Source: Prostheceraeus crozeri | Lineage: Eukaryota > Platyhelminthes > Polycladida > Euryleptidae | Direction of reading: 5' to 3' | Assembly: GCA_907163375.1 (NCBI GenBank) | Contig: CAJQUW010005788.1 | Span: 1-64,000 of the forward strand | DNA length: 64,000 nucleotides | Part shown: one piece after another, positions 8,845 through 23,800 of the stretch | How positions within the stretch are numbered: the first letter of the stretch is position 1 | How the letters are laid out: each line of letters opens with the position of its first letter | Made by a program: the position numbers and the translations under genes | The notes under the pieces: model-generated | Databases searched by the model: none | What the model was told of the DNA's origin: nothing | Seen by the model: the letters and a program-made list of their open reading frames with translations, nothing else

Positions 8845-11800
8845 GTGGTCTTAAAAAGCAAATCCTTATTTCGCCTGACCGTCCAGCCGCAGTCACGGAT
8901 TCACTCAATGCGGTCGACAGCGTTTTCGAGTCCAAATTGAAATATTTTCAGTGACCCTTTATCATTGATTTTCATCTAGGCAATTATTTCTAAACGTACA
9001 AGCAATCCAAATATGTTGTATGTACCGCATCCACCTTCATTTACATAATTAGTTACACGATGTACTTCAACTTATTGTACAAAATGAGGTTCCATTTGCA
9101 GTTGGCTGGAGGACTTGTTGTTGGACTCGTGACGTGGGTACTCGTTCAAAAAAGAACGAAAGTTCGAGATGTTTTCGACTTCATTTTTGATCCTGCAATC
9201 ATGCTTTGCGTTGGAGGTGAGTAGAACGTATATCTTCTGTTGTACATGACTGACAAATCGTGAGATTTCAGCGGAACTGATTCATCAATGACTAATCATC
9301 CTCAGTCTGATCTTGACAGCACGAGGTTCGCTGCATTGCAATATTGTTTATCAGCAGACGTGAAGTAAATTCCTGAAATTGATCTGTGATTCCTGTATCT
9401 CTGTGAAAGGTATTCACCGAGAAACATTACATAATGCAGCATTAAATCTGTTTGCAGTTAGGGAGAATAGGGAATTATTGCTATAGTGAATAAAATGGGA
9501 AGTTTCATGATAGTTCGGCAATTTTCATATGAAATCCGATTGTTTTAGTGTCTGTTTTCTGTATCGATAGCTACTGAATTAATATGAGATTATAAATAGT
9601 TGTTAGCTTATGTACTCTGCAAATTATAAGTACATGAGCTCAAATTCCGATTTATCATTTTTGACGTCATATTTTACGTTATATTAATTCTGCAAAGAAT
9701 CAAGATTTCATCGATGCAAAGATTCATCTTTTGATTGAAGAAGATTTGATGTACAATAATATCTGTATCTGAAGATAACTACCGGATAGCAGTAAAAAAA
9801 TGTGCGATAGACAATATTTATAATAATATTTTGAATATGCTCATGACTCTTTCCAACTGCAAAACTGAAAATGACTTGTCTCAGGGCCTCTTTCATATAA
9901 TTGTTTTCTGTGCCCTCATTTAATATGCTGCCGATCGAAATCAGTGAACTGAGAGATAAATGGCAATATCGTCTTAGTGCTTTTTTTGTTTTGATATTAT
10001 TTACCGTTTTGATTTATTCTTTTATTTGATCTTATATTATGTATATATTTAAGGATTTGATAGATTCTAGCATCCTGCCTTGATAAGCAAACTTCGATCT
10101 CACGACATCTATACCATTGTGATCACGTGCGAAGCTTCTTGTCTGACCAAGACACTCCACAAGAGTAAGAGCAGATGTACTTCTCTCTGTCTCGGCGTGC
10201 GGTGTGGACTTACCTCGGCGCAGCGATGTGAGATGGTCAACTCACATTCACATGGTCATTCAGAGCGACTCTTGGCGTTACTCGTGCTCGTGCTCATGCA
10301 CATTTCAGTTCTTCATAGTAGCTTATACTCTACAAGGCTAGGGTTCGTCCAATCATGTTAAGACAGCGATTTAATTTTAACTACGGAGGTTTACTTCCAA
10401 GCCTGCGATGAAGTGTGCAGAAATAAGGAAGGCAGGAAAGATCTGGGGATACACATCCGGGTGGAATGACGAAATAAGGAATTGTATTGAAACAAATGTT
10501 TTCGCAATATGGTCAATTACAACTAATAAAAAACCGGGATAAAAAATTGTTGCAGCTGCGAAGATAATGAAGCGAGAGACGGAGCAAGAGTTGACAAAGC
10601 TGGAAAATAGTCCCGGTGAAGCGTTCAAGCTAATGAAGAGCTAAATACAAGAAGGAAAAGACGTGATAGGTAGATTGATAGGGATGTCAAATGAATGGAA
10701 ACCCATTGTGGTTGTAGCAATTTTTAAGGACAAGGGTTATGCAATGTGCTGTGGCTTCTATGTAGGTGTAAAACTGCTGGAAAAACATGTAGTCTTTCTC
10801 TCTGTAGACTCGTCGAATTATATGAAATGTAGTGCGGATTTATGCCCAGAAAGGGGACTCAGATAACATATTTATCCTTGCTTAACTTTTTTCCTTGTCC
10901 GCTTAACGTCATATTCTCTATCTCTGTTGGGGATTTGACGATGATTCTTCATGGAATACTTCCAGGTGTTCCGATCGAAGGCGTCGGCTTCTTTGAGGCC
11001 CAATTGCCGACAGTCGGCGGTCACGGTTTCTGCCCAGGTCTTATTTGGGCGTCTTCTTGGTGTTGTTCCGCTGATCCAATTTTCCATACTTTTCTTCACC
11101 CAGTCGCTGGTATCTTTCCGCACCACATAGCCGTACCATCGCAATCTTCACAGCCTCATGGCCTCATCGACAGGCTGCAGGCACGCCAGTAGGACTTCGC
11201 TGGCAACTCAATCTTCGAGAGACACTCCACACATCCATCGAATCATCCTTCGGTCTGCTACTTCCATTCTTCGCTTTTCTACAGCTGTCAGAGCCCATGT
11301 CACACTTCCGCAAGTCATGCAGGCTCTGACGTGTGGAGTAGCACGACTGGTCAGGGTAGGCGATAGCTCTCGGAATTTCTTCCAGCCCGATTGAATTCGC
11401 GCAATCACAACTGCCTCTACGCCGATCTTGTCAGACTGCCTTTTGCTGCACTATAACGTCCGTGAGTCCATGATCGACAGCTGGTGCACTGTATTGAGTT
11501 ACAACCGACACTACCCGAACAGACACTGCACGGGTACTTGCATGTCATTAGGGTCTTTCCTTCCCCTTACAGCAGTTCTGATCACTTTTGTTTTGGCCAC
11601 ATTAACTTTCAAACCTTTTGATGTTAGGCAGTAGTTCCACGTCTTAAATCTTTCTTGCAGCTCTTCTTCACTTTCTGTGGCCAACACCCGATCATCTACG
11701 CAAAGAATTTCGAGAGGAAGACCTTCCCGCACTGGTGGCATTCATGATTATTGTAAAAAGCAGTGGGTTTAAAACAGAGGCTCGGTGCAAGCCAACCTTC

Positions 11801-14800
11801 ACTTCGAAAAACTCGCTGCTATCTTCCCCAAAGCGCACGGATGTTTTGGCGTCTACACGACTAGAAGACTACAAGAAAAGTATTGCGAGAGGAGAAAAGT
11901 CTTCGAATGTTTTGTCGATGTGGAGAAGGCTTTTGATTGAGTACTAAAGAAAGTGATGGAGTGGGAAGGATGTGATAATTCTCTATGAAGGCGCAAAAAC
12001 GACAGTTCGTGTAGGGACAAGGTTGAGTGATGAGCTTGTTGGTGTACATCAAGGATCTGTGCTATCTCCATTGCTCTTCGCTATGGTGATGGAATATATT
12101 GCGGAGAATGCAATAGAGGTGTTGCTGATAGAGATTCTGTATGCTGATGATCTAGTCCTGATTTGTGATGGCATGGAAGGGATGGCATATTGAGAGACTC
12201 GTTCAAACAAAAGGGGATGAGAGTTAACATATGGATGACAAAGGTGGTGGTGAGAGGACTGAAAGAAAGGTTTTGACGAGCAGAGTTGATCCGTGTGGCA
12301 TGTGTGGACGAAGGGTGATGAAGAATTCAGCTCGTTGCATAAATTGTGAGAAACGGATTCATGAACGATGTGCCAAGATGAAGAAGAGGGTGACACGGAC
12401 TCTGGTGAAAGTTTTGATTGCGAGAAATGCAAACAAGGGATTGAAGGAACTGAGGAGACAAATGAAAAATTGAATGGTGAAGCGGACACGGTGAATAATC
12501 CCATATCCGGTGGGAGACCGGATAAATGCTGGCAGTAGATGTAAACATGCAACTACTCTCAGAATATGACTTGGCTGCCTGAAATTTAGAGAGCGCACGA
12601 AGATGTTGATCGGAAGAAGATTCAGGTTGAAGATTGCAGAATCTATCATAGTGTAGGATCAATGTTGAGCGGAAGAGAACATGGATTTTGTGAGGAACTG
12701 AGATGGTTATTCTGAAACTAACTGAGAGGGAGATACTGAGGATTATGTGTGGTGTTAAGCTCATGGACAAGAGAAGCACTGAAAAGATGATAGGATTGTT
12801 TGGGTTGAGTGAGTGTTGATAGTTATACAAAAGCAAATGGAGTGAGATGCAATGGGCATGTCTTGAGGAGGGATGAAGCCCTTAGAAAAGCGTTTGATTT
12901 TCAAATTATTGGCCAAGGAAAGCGAGGATGACACAGAAGAATGTGGAAGATATGTTCAAATTAATCTGTTAATATTTTGCTAGGCCGGACGAAGAAGGAC
13001 GCATCAGAAAGAATGAAATTGAGCCGAATTGTAAATGCGATTACGGTAAGGTACACATGGCCACCCTCGGACACGGGAAAAACACCTGATTAAAACTGGA
13101 CTATTAAGGGTTGTCTCACGCTCTGAGCTTATCCCTGTTCGCTTCAATCTGACTTGTGAAGCAACTCACTGCAGTTTTGTCATCGAGTGCACTAGGTGCT
13201 TTGTGTGATGTGTCGGTCAAAATGACTGCCTCTTCATGGGCGCATATGCCATCATTTGCTACACATTCGCAATGGCAGTAATCATTCACCCTACGTCCCT
13301 CAATTTGCCAATGTTCATTCGACGTCGGATTTGCGCTTTTTTGCCATTGATCGACCCCTCTCACTTTCCCATAGACTGCAAAAAGAGTTTCAATGGATCG
13401 GTGTGCTTCGTACCTGCCATCCTGCAGGTCTCAACAAGTTATCCTCACACTTAATTTTTTGACTGCTTATGTTGATTGCTTAGTAAGACTTAATTCATTA
13501 CAATTCTTTACACACTTAATTTTTTGACTGCTTATGTTGATTGCTTAGTAAGACTCAATTCATTTATGATGAATGTCTGCAACAGGGTCACAGATATAAC
13601 GTACGTATATATTATATACGACCGATAAGAATGTCTTGTCGACTATGCGCTAAGCATGTGTAGTTTATGTATTTTTCTTTCCCTCAATGTTCACTTTCTT
13701 CTGTATATTATTTAGTTAGATTTGAACAATTTTACTGCTTCCCTTTCATGACTTTTTGAACTGTTGATGTCATTTGGTCAAACATGATTTTCAAGCGATA
13801 AAGCAGACAGGAGTCTGTTTGTGAGATATCCAGGCAGCCTCTATTGTTGCAGCCTGAAACGCTTTTGTGTCGTGAGATATCATGCATTCAATTGTTCATT
13901 GCAGATCACATTTTGCTGGACTGTACTCGTGATCGTGCATATTTCATTTTGTCACAGTTGCTCAGGTTCCTGTATGTAGCGGTAATGTTTGCGGAATTAG
14001 GGCCTACCAATTTTTTCAATCTGCAATCCAACATGATTTTCACTTCCGTTTTGACATAGCGAAATATACAAAAACAAGAGCAATACAGTAATTTGTTTTA
14101 GAATGGTGTGAATTGTGAATAAAATCATTTCTAAGTGGAAGATATGCGGCTAAACAACTGCTAGTTGTTGAGGGTGCACAGCTGCTGTCATTTATTCACG
14201 GAAGCTTACTTGAGTTATCGATTCTTAACGTTAAAATCACATCAAAGGAATTACGGAAAACCGCGTGTGTATGATTGTCAACCGATGTCTTCGGTTACAG
14301 TTATTGTTTTGCTATAGATAATTCGATGAATTAATTGAATATGAACTCTGCTTGTGGTCACATAGAAATACGCCTCTAATCAAATAAGTTAAGGAGAAAT
14401 TTATTTTACTTGTAGTCAGCTGTGTTGCATAATTCTCCTTGAAGCATTGATGCGTCCTAGATGCTTACATTTCCACCAAAAGTTAGAAAGTTTTTCTTTT
14501 CTTTGACGAGCTAGCGAAATAATATCTCATTAACGACTAATCAACTGTGGTGGTATATCACCTGACCTGAAAGGATTGAAAAAAATGACAACAACTATCT
14601 TATGCGTAATAGTTCATACTAGTGATGTCATCCTGCCCCAAATACTCGAAAGGTACAAATAATTATCAGTAGCAACGAAAATGTCTGAACAGTGACGGCT
14701 CGGTTTGACATGATAACAATAGATCTCTGGAGTCGGTTGTGAGAAAGGAGCGATTGAGGTGGTTGGGTCATGTTCTACGGAAGAGCAATGGTGACTGGAT

Positions 14801-17800
14801 CCAGAGGATGTGATTCAAGATGGATGGTGTGAGAGGGAGAGGCGGACCGAGGATGACGTGGAATTAAGTAGTGGATATATATATATATATATATATACAG
14901 GGTGATTCCGATCTTCCCGTCACTTTTCAAGTAAGGACTACAGCTGTATCACATGTCTGGTTGTAGTGATGGTTCATGATTTATATACTACGTTTCATGG
15001 CCTTTCAAATCGTATATTATTTATTTTCTTGTGATCTGCATTTCTGCTGATACGAGCAATTGAAATTGTTTACCCATATTACAACTTTTTAAATCAATAT
15101 CTATGACAGGAACATCGCAACAATCAATATCATCATCCGCATTCAGCATAGATATCTAATAATTGCTTGCTTTGAGCGACACCATGCAAAGTTAATTGAG
15201 ATTGACTTTTCAGTGTAGACGGTATTAAACTGGCTGAAATTTATTTACTATCAACACTTGACAGCAATGAACTATACTGGCTTCACGAAAGAAGAAATTT
15301 CGACTGCCGTGGCCTATAACCATCTCTTCATATCGACGATCAAGGTGACGATTTCGTGTAGATTTTAAGAAAGAAGCTCCACCACGCACAACCTTAATTG
15401 GGTGGGCAAAGCGTTTTAAAACCTCGCTATCTCTCACCGAATATGCAAGAGTCGGTGACCATTCAGATCGACGGCTTTCCGACGACAAACGAGACGAAAT
15501 AGTCGAGGCCTATGGTGATGATCCAACACTTTCGCAACGAAAGGCAGCTCAGCTCTGTAGCGTTTCACAATCGTCGGTGAGCAGAGTGTTGAAAGATGAA
15601 GGTTTGAGAGCTTGGAAGTTTACCCGCGTGCAAGAGATCTCGGACGACGATAAAGTTCAAAGACACCAGTTTTCTAACCTTATCCTTCAACATCAACAGC
15701 ACGACAGTAATTTCGTTGGAAATATCGTTTTCTCCGATGAAGCAACGTTTCACTTGAATGGATCTGTGAACCTTCACAACGCCTTCATCTACGCGGAAGA
15801 AAATCCTCACGCTGTTATCGTGAAACCATTAAAGTCTGCTTCCATCACTTGCTGGGCAATGATATCACCACACCACGGCATCACTTACCATGTGCAAAAA
15901 AAGAAACAATGAATGGACAGCGCTACCAGTCTATCCTTGAAGACAAAGTTGTGCCGCTACGAAGTGATAGACGAAATCGACGTCAATTTTATCAGCAGGA
16001 TGGTGCACCTGCACATTATGCCAATTCTGTTCGTTGTCTGCTGAACGTCAAGCTGAAGAACCGATGGATTGGTCGTGGTGGGCCGATACACTGGCCACCA
16101 AGAAGCCCTGATGTATCAGTAAACGATTTCTGGCTTTGGGCTATATTCGTGACAAACTATACAGAGATCCACGTCCTCGTACTCTTGAAGCTTTACAAGA
16201 AAGACTTACGAGCTAACTCGATAGCGTGGAGGTCGAGATGATGCGATCTTCGTACAGGTCATTCTTGCGCCGATGCGAGTTGTGCTCTGAGAATGGTGGT
16301 GGTCACTTAGAACAGTTCTTTTGAGTTAATTTTGCGTTACTGCATACCTGTCACTTATAATAAAGTTTTTTTGGATATGAAATGTTTTTCGAAATCAAAT
16401 GAAAAAAAATAACTTAAATAGTAAAATAAAATAAATAAATAGTAGACTAGGAATGTAAAAAATTAAAAAAAATACTTAAAATTGATTTAAAAAAATTGTT
16501 ATGTGGGTAAACAATTTCAATTGCTCGTATCAGCAGAAATGCAGATCACAAGAAAATAAATAATATACGATTTGAAAGGCCATGAAGCGTAGTATATAAA
16601 TCATGAACCATCACTACAACCAGACATGTGATACAGCTGTAGTCCTTACTTGAAAAGTGACGGGAAGATCGGAATCACCCTGTATATATATATGCGTGTA
16701 GTTGGACTGACGAAGGCTGATGCCGAAGCAGACCGAGGAGGAGACAAATGTTATTTAGAGCCACCGGGCAACCCCCGCACATTCGGGAAGAACGGCCGAA
16801 AACGGAATGAACGATTTCTGCACATTTTGGAAGCTGTTGCACCCCACCAATGTGAATTTTTAACTCGTGCTGACTCAGTCTGATGATGGTCAATGTTTGT
16901 TGACTGACATTAATTGCACCTATCAATAATTGACTGATTAAAGTTTACCATCAAAGCTTGATTCATTCAATCATTCGCGAAATGAAAAACGCAAATTAAG
17001 ACAGCTACATTTGTAGAAGTTAATAATCGTTTGCTTATTATGTAATATATTCTTTGAAATCTTACATCAGGTCAATACAACAATTTATTTCGAACGCCTC
17101 GTGAATGAAATTTGATGAGTAAGAAGTGTTTCCTAACTTCAAATGCAAATCTCAATCATTTCACTGCAAATCAACTGTTTTAAAACAGATGGAATTTTGC
17201 TCTTTTACAGTGCAATATATGATATAATAATTATGTATACAAAGCTCATTTATTCACATTTGTTTCTAAAATGCTTTCTTAAGTTTTTCTTGTCATTGAT
17301 GGAATAAAAGCGTCGCGTATACATTGTAATACAAGATTTGTTTTATGGCACGCATTGATGTCATTTCAACGCTATCACACCGCAACATTGTACTCGCCAA
17401 TTATTAGTGAATTAATTGAGTCAGAAAATCGCGAAATTTTAAAAAATCTTGGAAAGTGGTACTTTAGAATTTGATCAGCCGAAATGCAATTTGAAGTATT
17501 ATTTTGTAGCTGTGCGTGCGCAAAGGGTTATTAATAATAATTTTGTTATAATTCGACAAATGTAATAAAGATTTGATAACATGCCTCATTCACTAGTGGT
17601 ATATCCCTCCACTCATAGCACATGGCCCCGTAATGCGATCATGTATTCATTTTCATACTAAAATATTTCAGGACAGTGATCCTGTTCTTCCTCTTACAGG
17701 TTTCTGACATTGTCTTCAGGATTTATCTTCTGACCTTAAGTTTACACTACACTATGCATTTAACTCGAATGTGCTTCGTTCCAGTAAGACTTTGATGGCT

Positions 17801-20800
17801 GTTTTACTTCGAGTTGGAGAATCCTCCATAACAGAAATCCAGAAGGTGTCTAATGACAGTTAATTAATTAATCTAAAAGCGTCTAACAGTCATAGATAGT
17901 ATATCACTCATCAACAGATTAGAAAGAAGTATCGAGAATAGAAAGAAATAAGCAGCTGTGTGTGTAGTGTGATCTCTTTGTGAGTCGACTGTTGTCAATC
18001 AGCAAGACGTCAGTCAGTCAATCGCCCTCGAAGGCATCGTGGTTGAGAACCCATTGTATAACGCTAAACAAATGTAGCACATTTTTGTTCTCCGTGAAAA
18101 TATATTAAAGTCAAAAATATGTTAATAATAGAATAACTTAATCATCCGTGGACGACTAAAAATACTTCCGTCGACAGTTGGTAAACCATTATTGAGGTCG
18201 AATTTGTCGAATAAATTCAATGACACGTTATTGTGATTGATGCTTCCATCATAACTTAATTCAAATGCCATCCACAACGCCTGTTGAAAAAGAAATTCTT
18301 ACTTACTATGCCAAATCACCAGTTCATCACATGAGCACATGTTACGGATGAAACGCTTAAGATGTTCAGACTGGGCTTTCTTAGTAAAATATACTTAAAA
18401 CAACGGATTTTCCGGGGAGTTATCGTTCAATAATCGAGACTCTCAGACGCAAGGTATGTTGTAGTTTTTCTCATCAATGACTCGTCAGAAATCGCTGCAT
18501 TTAAGCAAAGAATTAGCAGTGACGTAGATGTAAATGTACATTTCAAACGTGATGTCAGCACATCAATGATTCGTGACGTTTCACGATTTTAGAATTGCTA
18601 GAACACAATCTTTCAAATGTCCTAATACTTTGTAATTCACATAAACATGACGAATGCCGGTATTAAATAAACATTCTCTGTCATTGTTGTCCGACTTTGT
18701 ATTCGTGTTACAGGCTGAAATATTTTTTCAAGCTCAACCGTTGGATTTTCTAGGTATAAAATTCCATGCGTCCATTTACGTAATGAATTATCATTTTCTA
18801 GCTAGCCTCTAATGCAATGATATCACAGAAATATGCTGAAAAGAATTTGTGGTCATTACTGAAATTAAGTGCAGCCATTATGTCGACTAGTAAAACTTCA
18901 AATTTTCCCCATCTGGAAGAGGATTCGCACTTATGTTAAAACATCGAAAACATGATTGAATGACCTATGCATACCAATTATCAATGGAGAAGTGAAGGCG
19001 AAAATTACTTACTGAAGCTTCTGGTGCTGCATTCAGTTTCAAGTTTAGCTAAGGTCAGTAGAAATTGAAAGGAAAGTTGGACCAAAGCGCGGAATTGTCC
19101 AGTTGAGTGACATATTTTGTTAATTAATTTTCATAAATTTAAGCTCCGTATTTTCAAAAAGTGTGAATGAATATATTCTCAATTTCAGGTTGTATTGTGT
19201 TTATATTATCCTTTTTGGGGTGCTTCGGATCGTTGAGAGAAAACGTGAAATGCTTAAGAGCTGTAAGTATATTTAGGTATTTTATGTATTATGGTGTTTA
19301 GATTGAAGTTGAAGAGATGGAAATTTCATCTTTTCTTGCAATTTCTCGTATATGCTGACTGTATCTAAAGAACAGAACATGTAACCACTCTACTTATAAT
19401 TTCTGCCCTGGTAATACTGGTGGAAACTGTCCTTTGCTGATGATTTTTAAATTAGTCAAGATGAAATGAAAATAATCCTGAAGAAAATTGAAAGGGGTTC
19501 TTTTAAACTGTCAGAGCTAGCGAAATATTTTCTGTTTTAGCAAATATGCAAATATTTCTAAGTTGCGCAAGATGCGTATTGTACGAGGTGGCCAAATGGT
19601 TCATCCTTTGGCCTCAGATACCAAAAACGTCATCTATGTACCTGATCCATAAAATAATGATGGCAATATGTGATAAAACAATATAATATAGTAGTGGTAC
19701 CAGAGTCATAATTTTCGGCATGATGTGTCTTCAGATAATTTCCTATCAATTGCATGTTATGATATCATTTTTCTTATCGTCGATGTATGAGAGAAAGTGG
19801 CTAAATGTGGATTAAAGTACTCAAAATGCTTGTGTTCGCCGACATCAGGAGGCTTGCCGAACCTGAATGTGTTGAGCTTCATAGACAAATGTTCCAGAGC
19901 ATGATAAGAAATGACTTGAAGACATTTCATGTCAAAAATTATGGCTCTAGACTGAGTACTTTTGACTTCAGCAGAGAAAACATAGAACATTTTATTTCAA
20001 CAAAATACCTTTATCTTCGTCCCTTTGGATTTACATGTCTTTTTCTTTGATCCTGTCTGACAAGAAGAGGAACCAGCTAGAGCTCGGCAGATGTGCATAT
20101 TCGTAGTCGGCAAGGTGTCTGCATCATTCTGTGAAAGTCTCATTTTCGGCCTCGGTCCCTGAAGAATCTCGCTCTGACTGCCGGACTATCATCGGCTAAG
20201 ATGGATTTTTAGTCTAGCCGATCTTTTTCTGTCTGTAGCCTCGCCAAGCTTTACTCGGCCTTGCACGTCTCTAGTTTGAAGATTTGAATAATATTTTTAA
20301 TGATCATACAGGAGTCTGGAGTTTCATCGAATGCTTTTGCAGTATTACCTGGTAGTTGATGATGGCATATCATCATTTAGAAATTGTATGGCCATTAGAT
20401 AGACTTTATAAATGTGCTTTTGTGACCATGAATCTAAAATGATGATTGTTATTTCACATAAGATAAGTTCAATGAGATTTCAAACGTTCTCACACATACA
20501 GTAATGATAGCTCTTTTTACTTAAATGTGTATAATAGAATTTGACTGCATGTGGTACTTTCAAGCACCGTTTTGGTCGAGTGCATGAGATCGATACAATC
20601 GGAATATTAATTACTTTCGATGAGATCAGATTTCAGGGATGTCAATGACTAACGATACTGCTAGCACTTCACAATAATCAGCAGTCATTTAAAGCCGAAA
20701 GCATTAGTTAGATGGATGTGAATCCATAATCACTTGTTCATAGCATTTCACAAAAGTGTTTCAACCGAACTCGGATGAAGAAAGATGAAAATATAAGTTG

Positions 20801-23800
20801 CTTGTGAGGGATGCAGTGATTATAGCACTGTTCACAACACACGCACTTATATTCACTAATGAAATCGCCATATTAGAAACGCTTGTGCATTTGTGGATGC
20901 GGTATTTTGATTTGAGCAAATTTGAAGTATTACCGAATTTGCTTCTACAACTCTATCGCTTCAATTGAAGACAACCGAACGGAAGACGGATGAAAATGTG
21001 TGAGATATCATTCATGTTTCGATTTCCCCATTGCATTTTCCGTTAGAATAGCATTATTTGGCTGTCTGCCAATCTTCCTAGCAAAGTTGATACATCATAG
21101 AAGATCGCTTCGTTGGACAGCAGGAACATTTATTTCTTCACTAAGTCGTTGCAACTTAATTACCTATTGCTACACCGAGTTTAACGTCCTTTTATTTCTT
21201 GTTCTTGGGACTGGACGGTTGATGGCTCTCCATTCTTCTCGACAGCTCTTCATCGGCGTATTACTTCATTAAGACATCCTTTCTTCAGATTTAATTACCC
21301 CTACAAAAATAAGATGGTATCTTAAATAGAATCATGCGGGACCTCGATGGCGTATCACAAAAGTACCTTAATACTGTGCCACGCAGGTTAAGTCTGATAT
21401 AAATCATCCTGGCAAAAATAGGGTGGCTTTGGCTTTCCATCCGATGCCATTCTGTGTATTTCGCCTTGAATTACTACAATGTAGCTATGTATTGATTACA
21501 ATTTTCGACTAGTGAGTATATATTGCAATGTAAATCAAAAGGTCTCTATTAATCTTTACGAACTCATTTAATTGGTGGCTGAGATTTGATAGGTGATTTG
21601 TCACAGGATTTCTCCCTTCTTAATTCCAGTTTTATATCAGTCTGCTGACACTTCTCGTTATTGAAGTTCTATTGGGAATTCTATTATTCATATTCTTCTA
21701 TTGGAAAGATGTGCGAGAGCGTGTACCTTTGCTCAATCCGGAGTATACACTTATGAATGCATTGGTCAAGTATAGAGAACCAGATCAAGCTGACCTACGA
21801 GACTTGATCGATTCAGTGCAAAAGCAGGTAATTCATAAAATTGTAGATTGATTTTTAATTGTAAGTTCATGTTTTTTATGCTTCATGTCTTTGCTGATAG
21901 CTTGCGACTTTTTCGTTTGATTAATCAGGGTGTGAAGCCTTGACAGCTGACTACTTCGTATCCAAGTTAAACTGATTTAATTTTTCTGGCGTTGTACTGG
22001 TTTACTGCAGCTGTAATTACAATTTTTAATTTAAATTCTGAATTTTATCTGTTTTCAATGTTCATTGTAGTTTCGGTGCTGTGGTGTTCGAGGTAACGAA
22101 AACGGCTACAAAGATTGGACGAATAATGTCTACTTTAATTGCACCTCAGAAAACTTGAGTCCAGAGCGGTGCGGTGTCCCTTACTCATGTTGTGTTCTTA
22201 AAAAAGATCAGCGACTGATTAACCTTCAGTGTGGCTATCACACCACGAATAAATCAGTAAGTTGTAAAATTCACTCATTATTCTCCGAGTTTGAATGTGC
22301 TTGTATGTAAACTGAAGTGCTCATGGATTACTTCATCAAGATTGATATTTTGGGTTTATTTGGTCAATATTTCTAAATAATCATCAATAACATTTTCAAC
22401 CAAGTAATGCCTTCAGTTTCTGTAACCTGGCTACCTCAGAATTCTCCGTCATGACTTTATCTACACAAAGCTATGTTTGTCGATTAACTAGGCAGAACAT
22501 TTACGTCATTCTTTCACAGGTAGCACGTACAATTTAATCATTCCTGTTCTTCAGTATTGCCCAGATGACTTCTGCTTTCATCGCAATTTTGCCGGCTGCT
22601 TAGAGATAACCGCATGCCAACAAATGGAAGAAAAAAAATCATAGATAAAATAAAGTGTAGAAAAGAAATAGTTAGGCAGTTAAGAATATAGTCATTATTC
22701 TCAACATGCTCTGTTTCGTATCTGACATTTACCTCAATTGGTCAGATCATTTTAAGCATATTTCTTATCATTTCTAAAAGTCAGTATTTTGTATTCATTC
22801 AATCAAGCCTTCCTTATGGTCAACTCGTTCATGTGCATTTATATGATTTCATCATTTGAACGACGTTAGTCTTCGCACCCTGTCAGTGTACGTATTCATT
22901 GAGTAAGCATCAAAGCAAGTTCAGCAGATGGAAGACTGACCTTGAACTATGTGGTCTCAAAGTGAACGTGGAAAGATAATGGTTACTGGAAAGAAGGTGC
23001 AAAACGGGAATCAGTCTGTCAATTGGCCATGTGGGTGCTGTGGCAAGGGAGTTGGGGTCAGTTCGATTCTGTGTGTCTCCTGTAAGAAGTAAGGTCAGAG
23101 GAAATGTGCCCGTCTGCGAAGGGTGACAGGAGTACTCCACTTTCGTTATCCGACATGCATGGGACAATGATATGCCAGAAGACGACTATTCGAATCTTGA
23201 CAGTCTCTCCGTGAAGAGAGCACATGCATTTTGTTATTTGGGTAATTAGCTGCGATCCAGGGGCAGAATCAAATGAAAACAATCTATTTAGCAAAAATTA
23301 ACTTCAATCATCGATTCAGTTACTCAAGGTATTAAGAAGCAAAAGCAGACAAATCATCCATTTTAATTCTCTTGTCTGCTATGATAGATGTGAGAGTTCA
23401 CGTTTTTCAGGAGCTATAATTATGTTTGCCATCCTTATGTTCATAATGATGGGTGACAAGTTAAGGTAGGAGTTAGCAGCGGCTCCCGCCAATTTTCAGT
23501 GCATTACTCGGCATGAATAAGGTTATACTCATCAAAGTAGTCCAAACCCTTGTTAATGCCGACAAATCCTGCGTAGATAAAAGTGTTAATATAATTTTTG
23601 GTGGCTTAAGTGTTCATCGAAAGACGTTTAAACGTGATTCTTTTCCTATAAAACATGAAATTTATTCTCAGTGCTAAGTGATCCCTGTGACACTTCATTT
23701 TCATTTCCACTTCATCAGGAGCTGATCTTAACTTCACTTAAAAATCTGTTGATGACATATGTACATTCATCTTTCCTTTCTACCTTTGATGAATGCATGT

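Noticed and set aside
8487..8954. 155-codon plus-strand ORF in the repeat field
   Set aside because: It runs across repeat units and G-runs in a frame unrelated to the tetraspanin start, and shows no family features.
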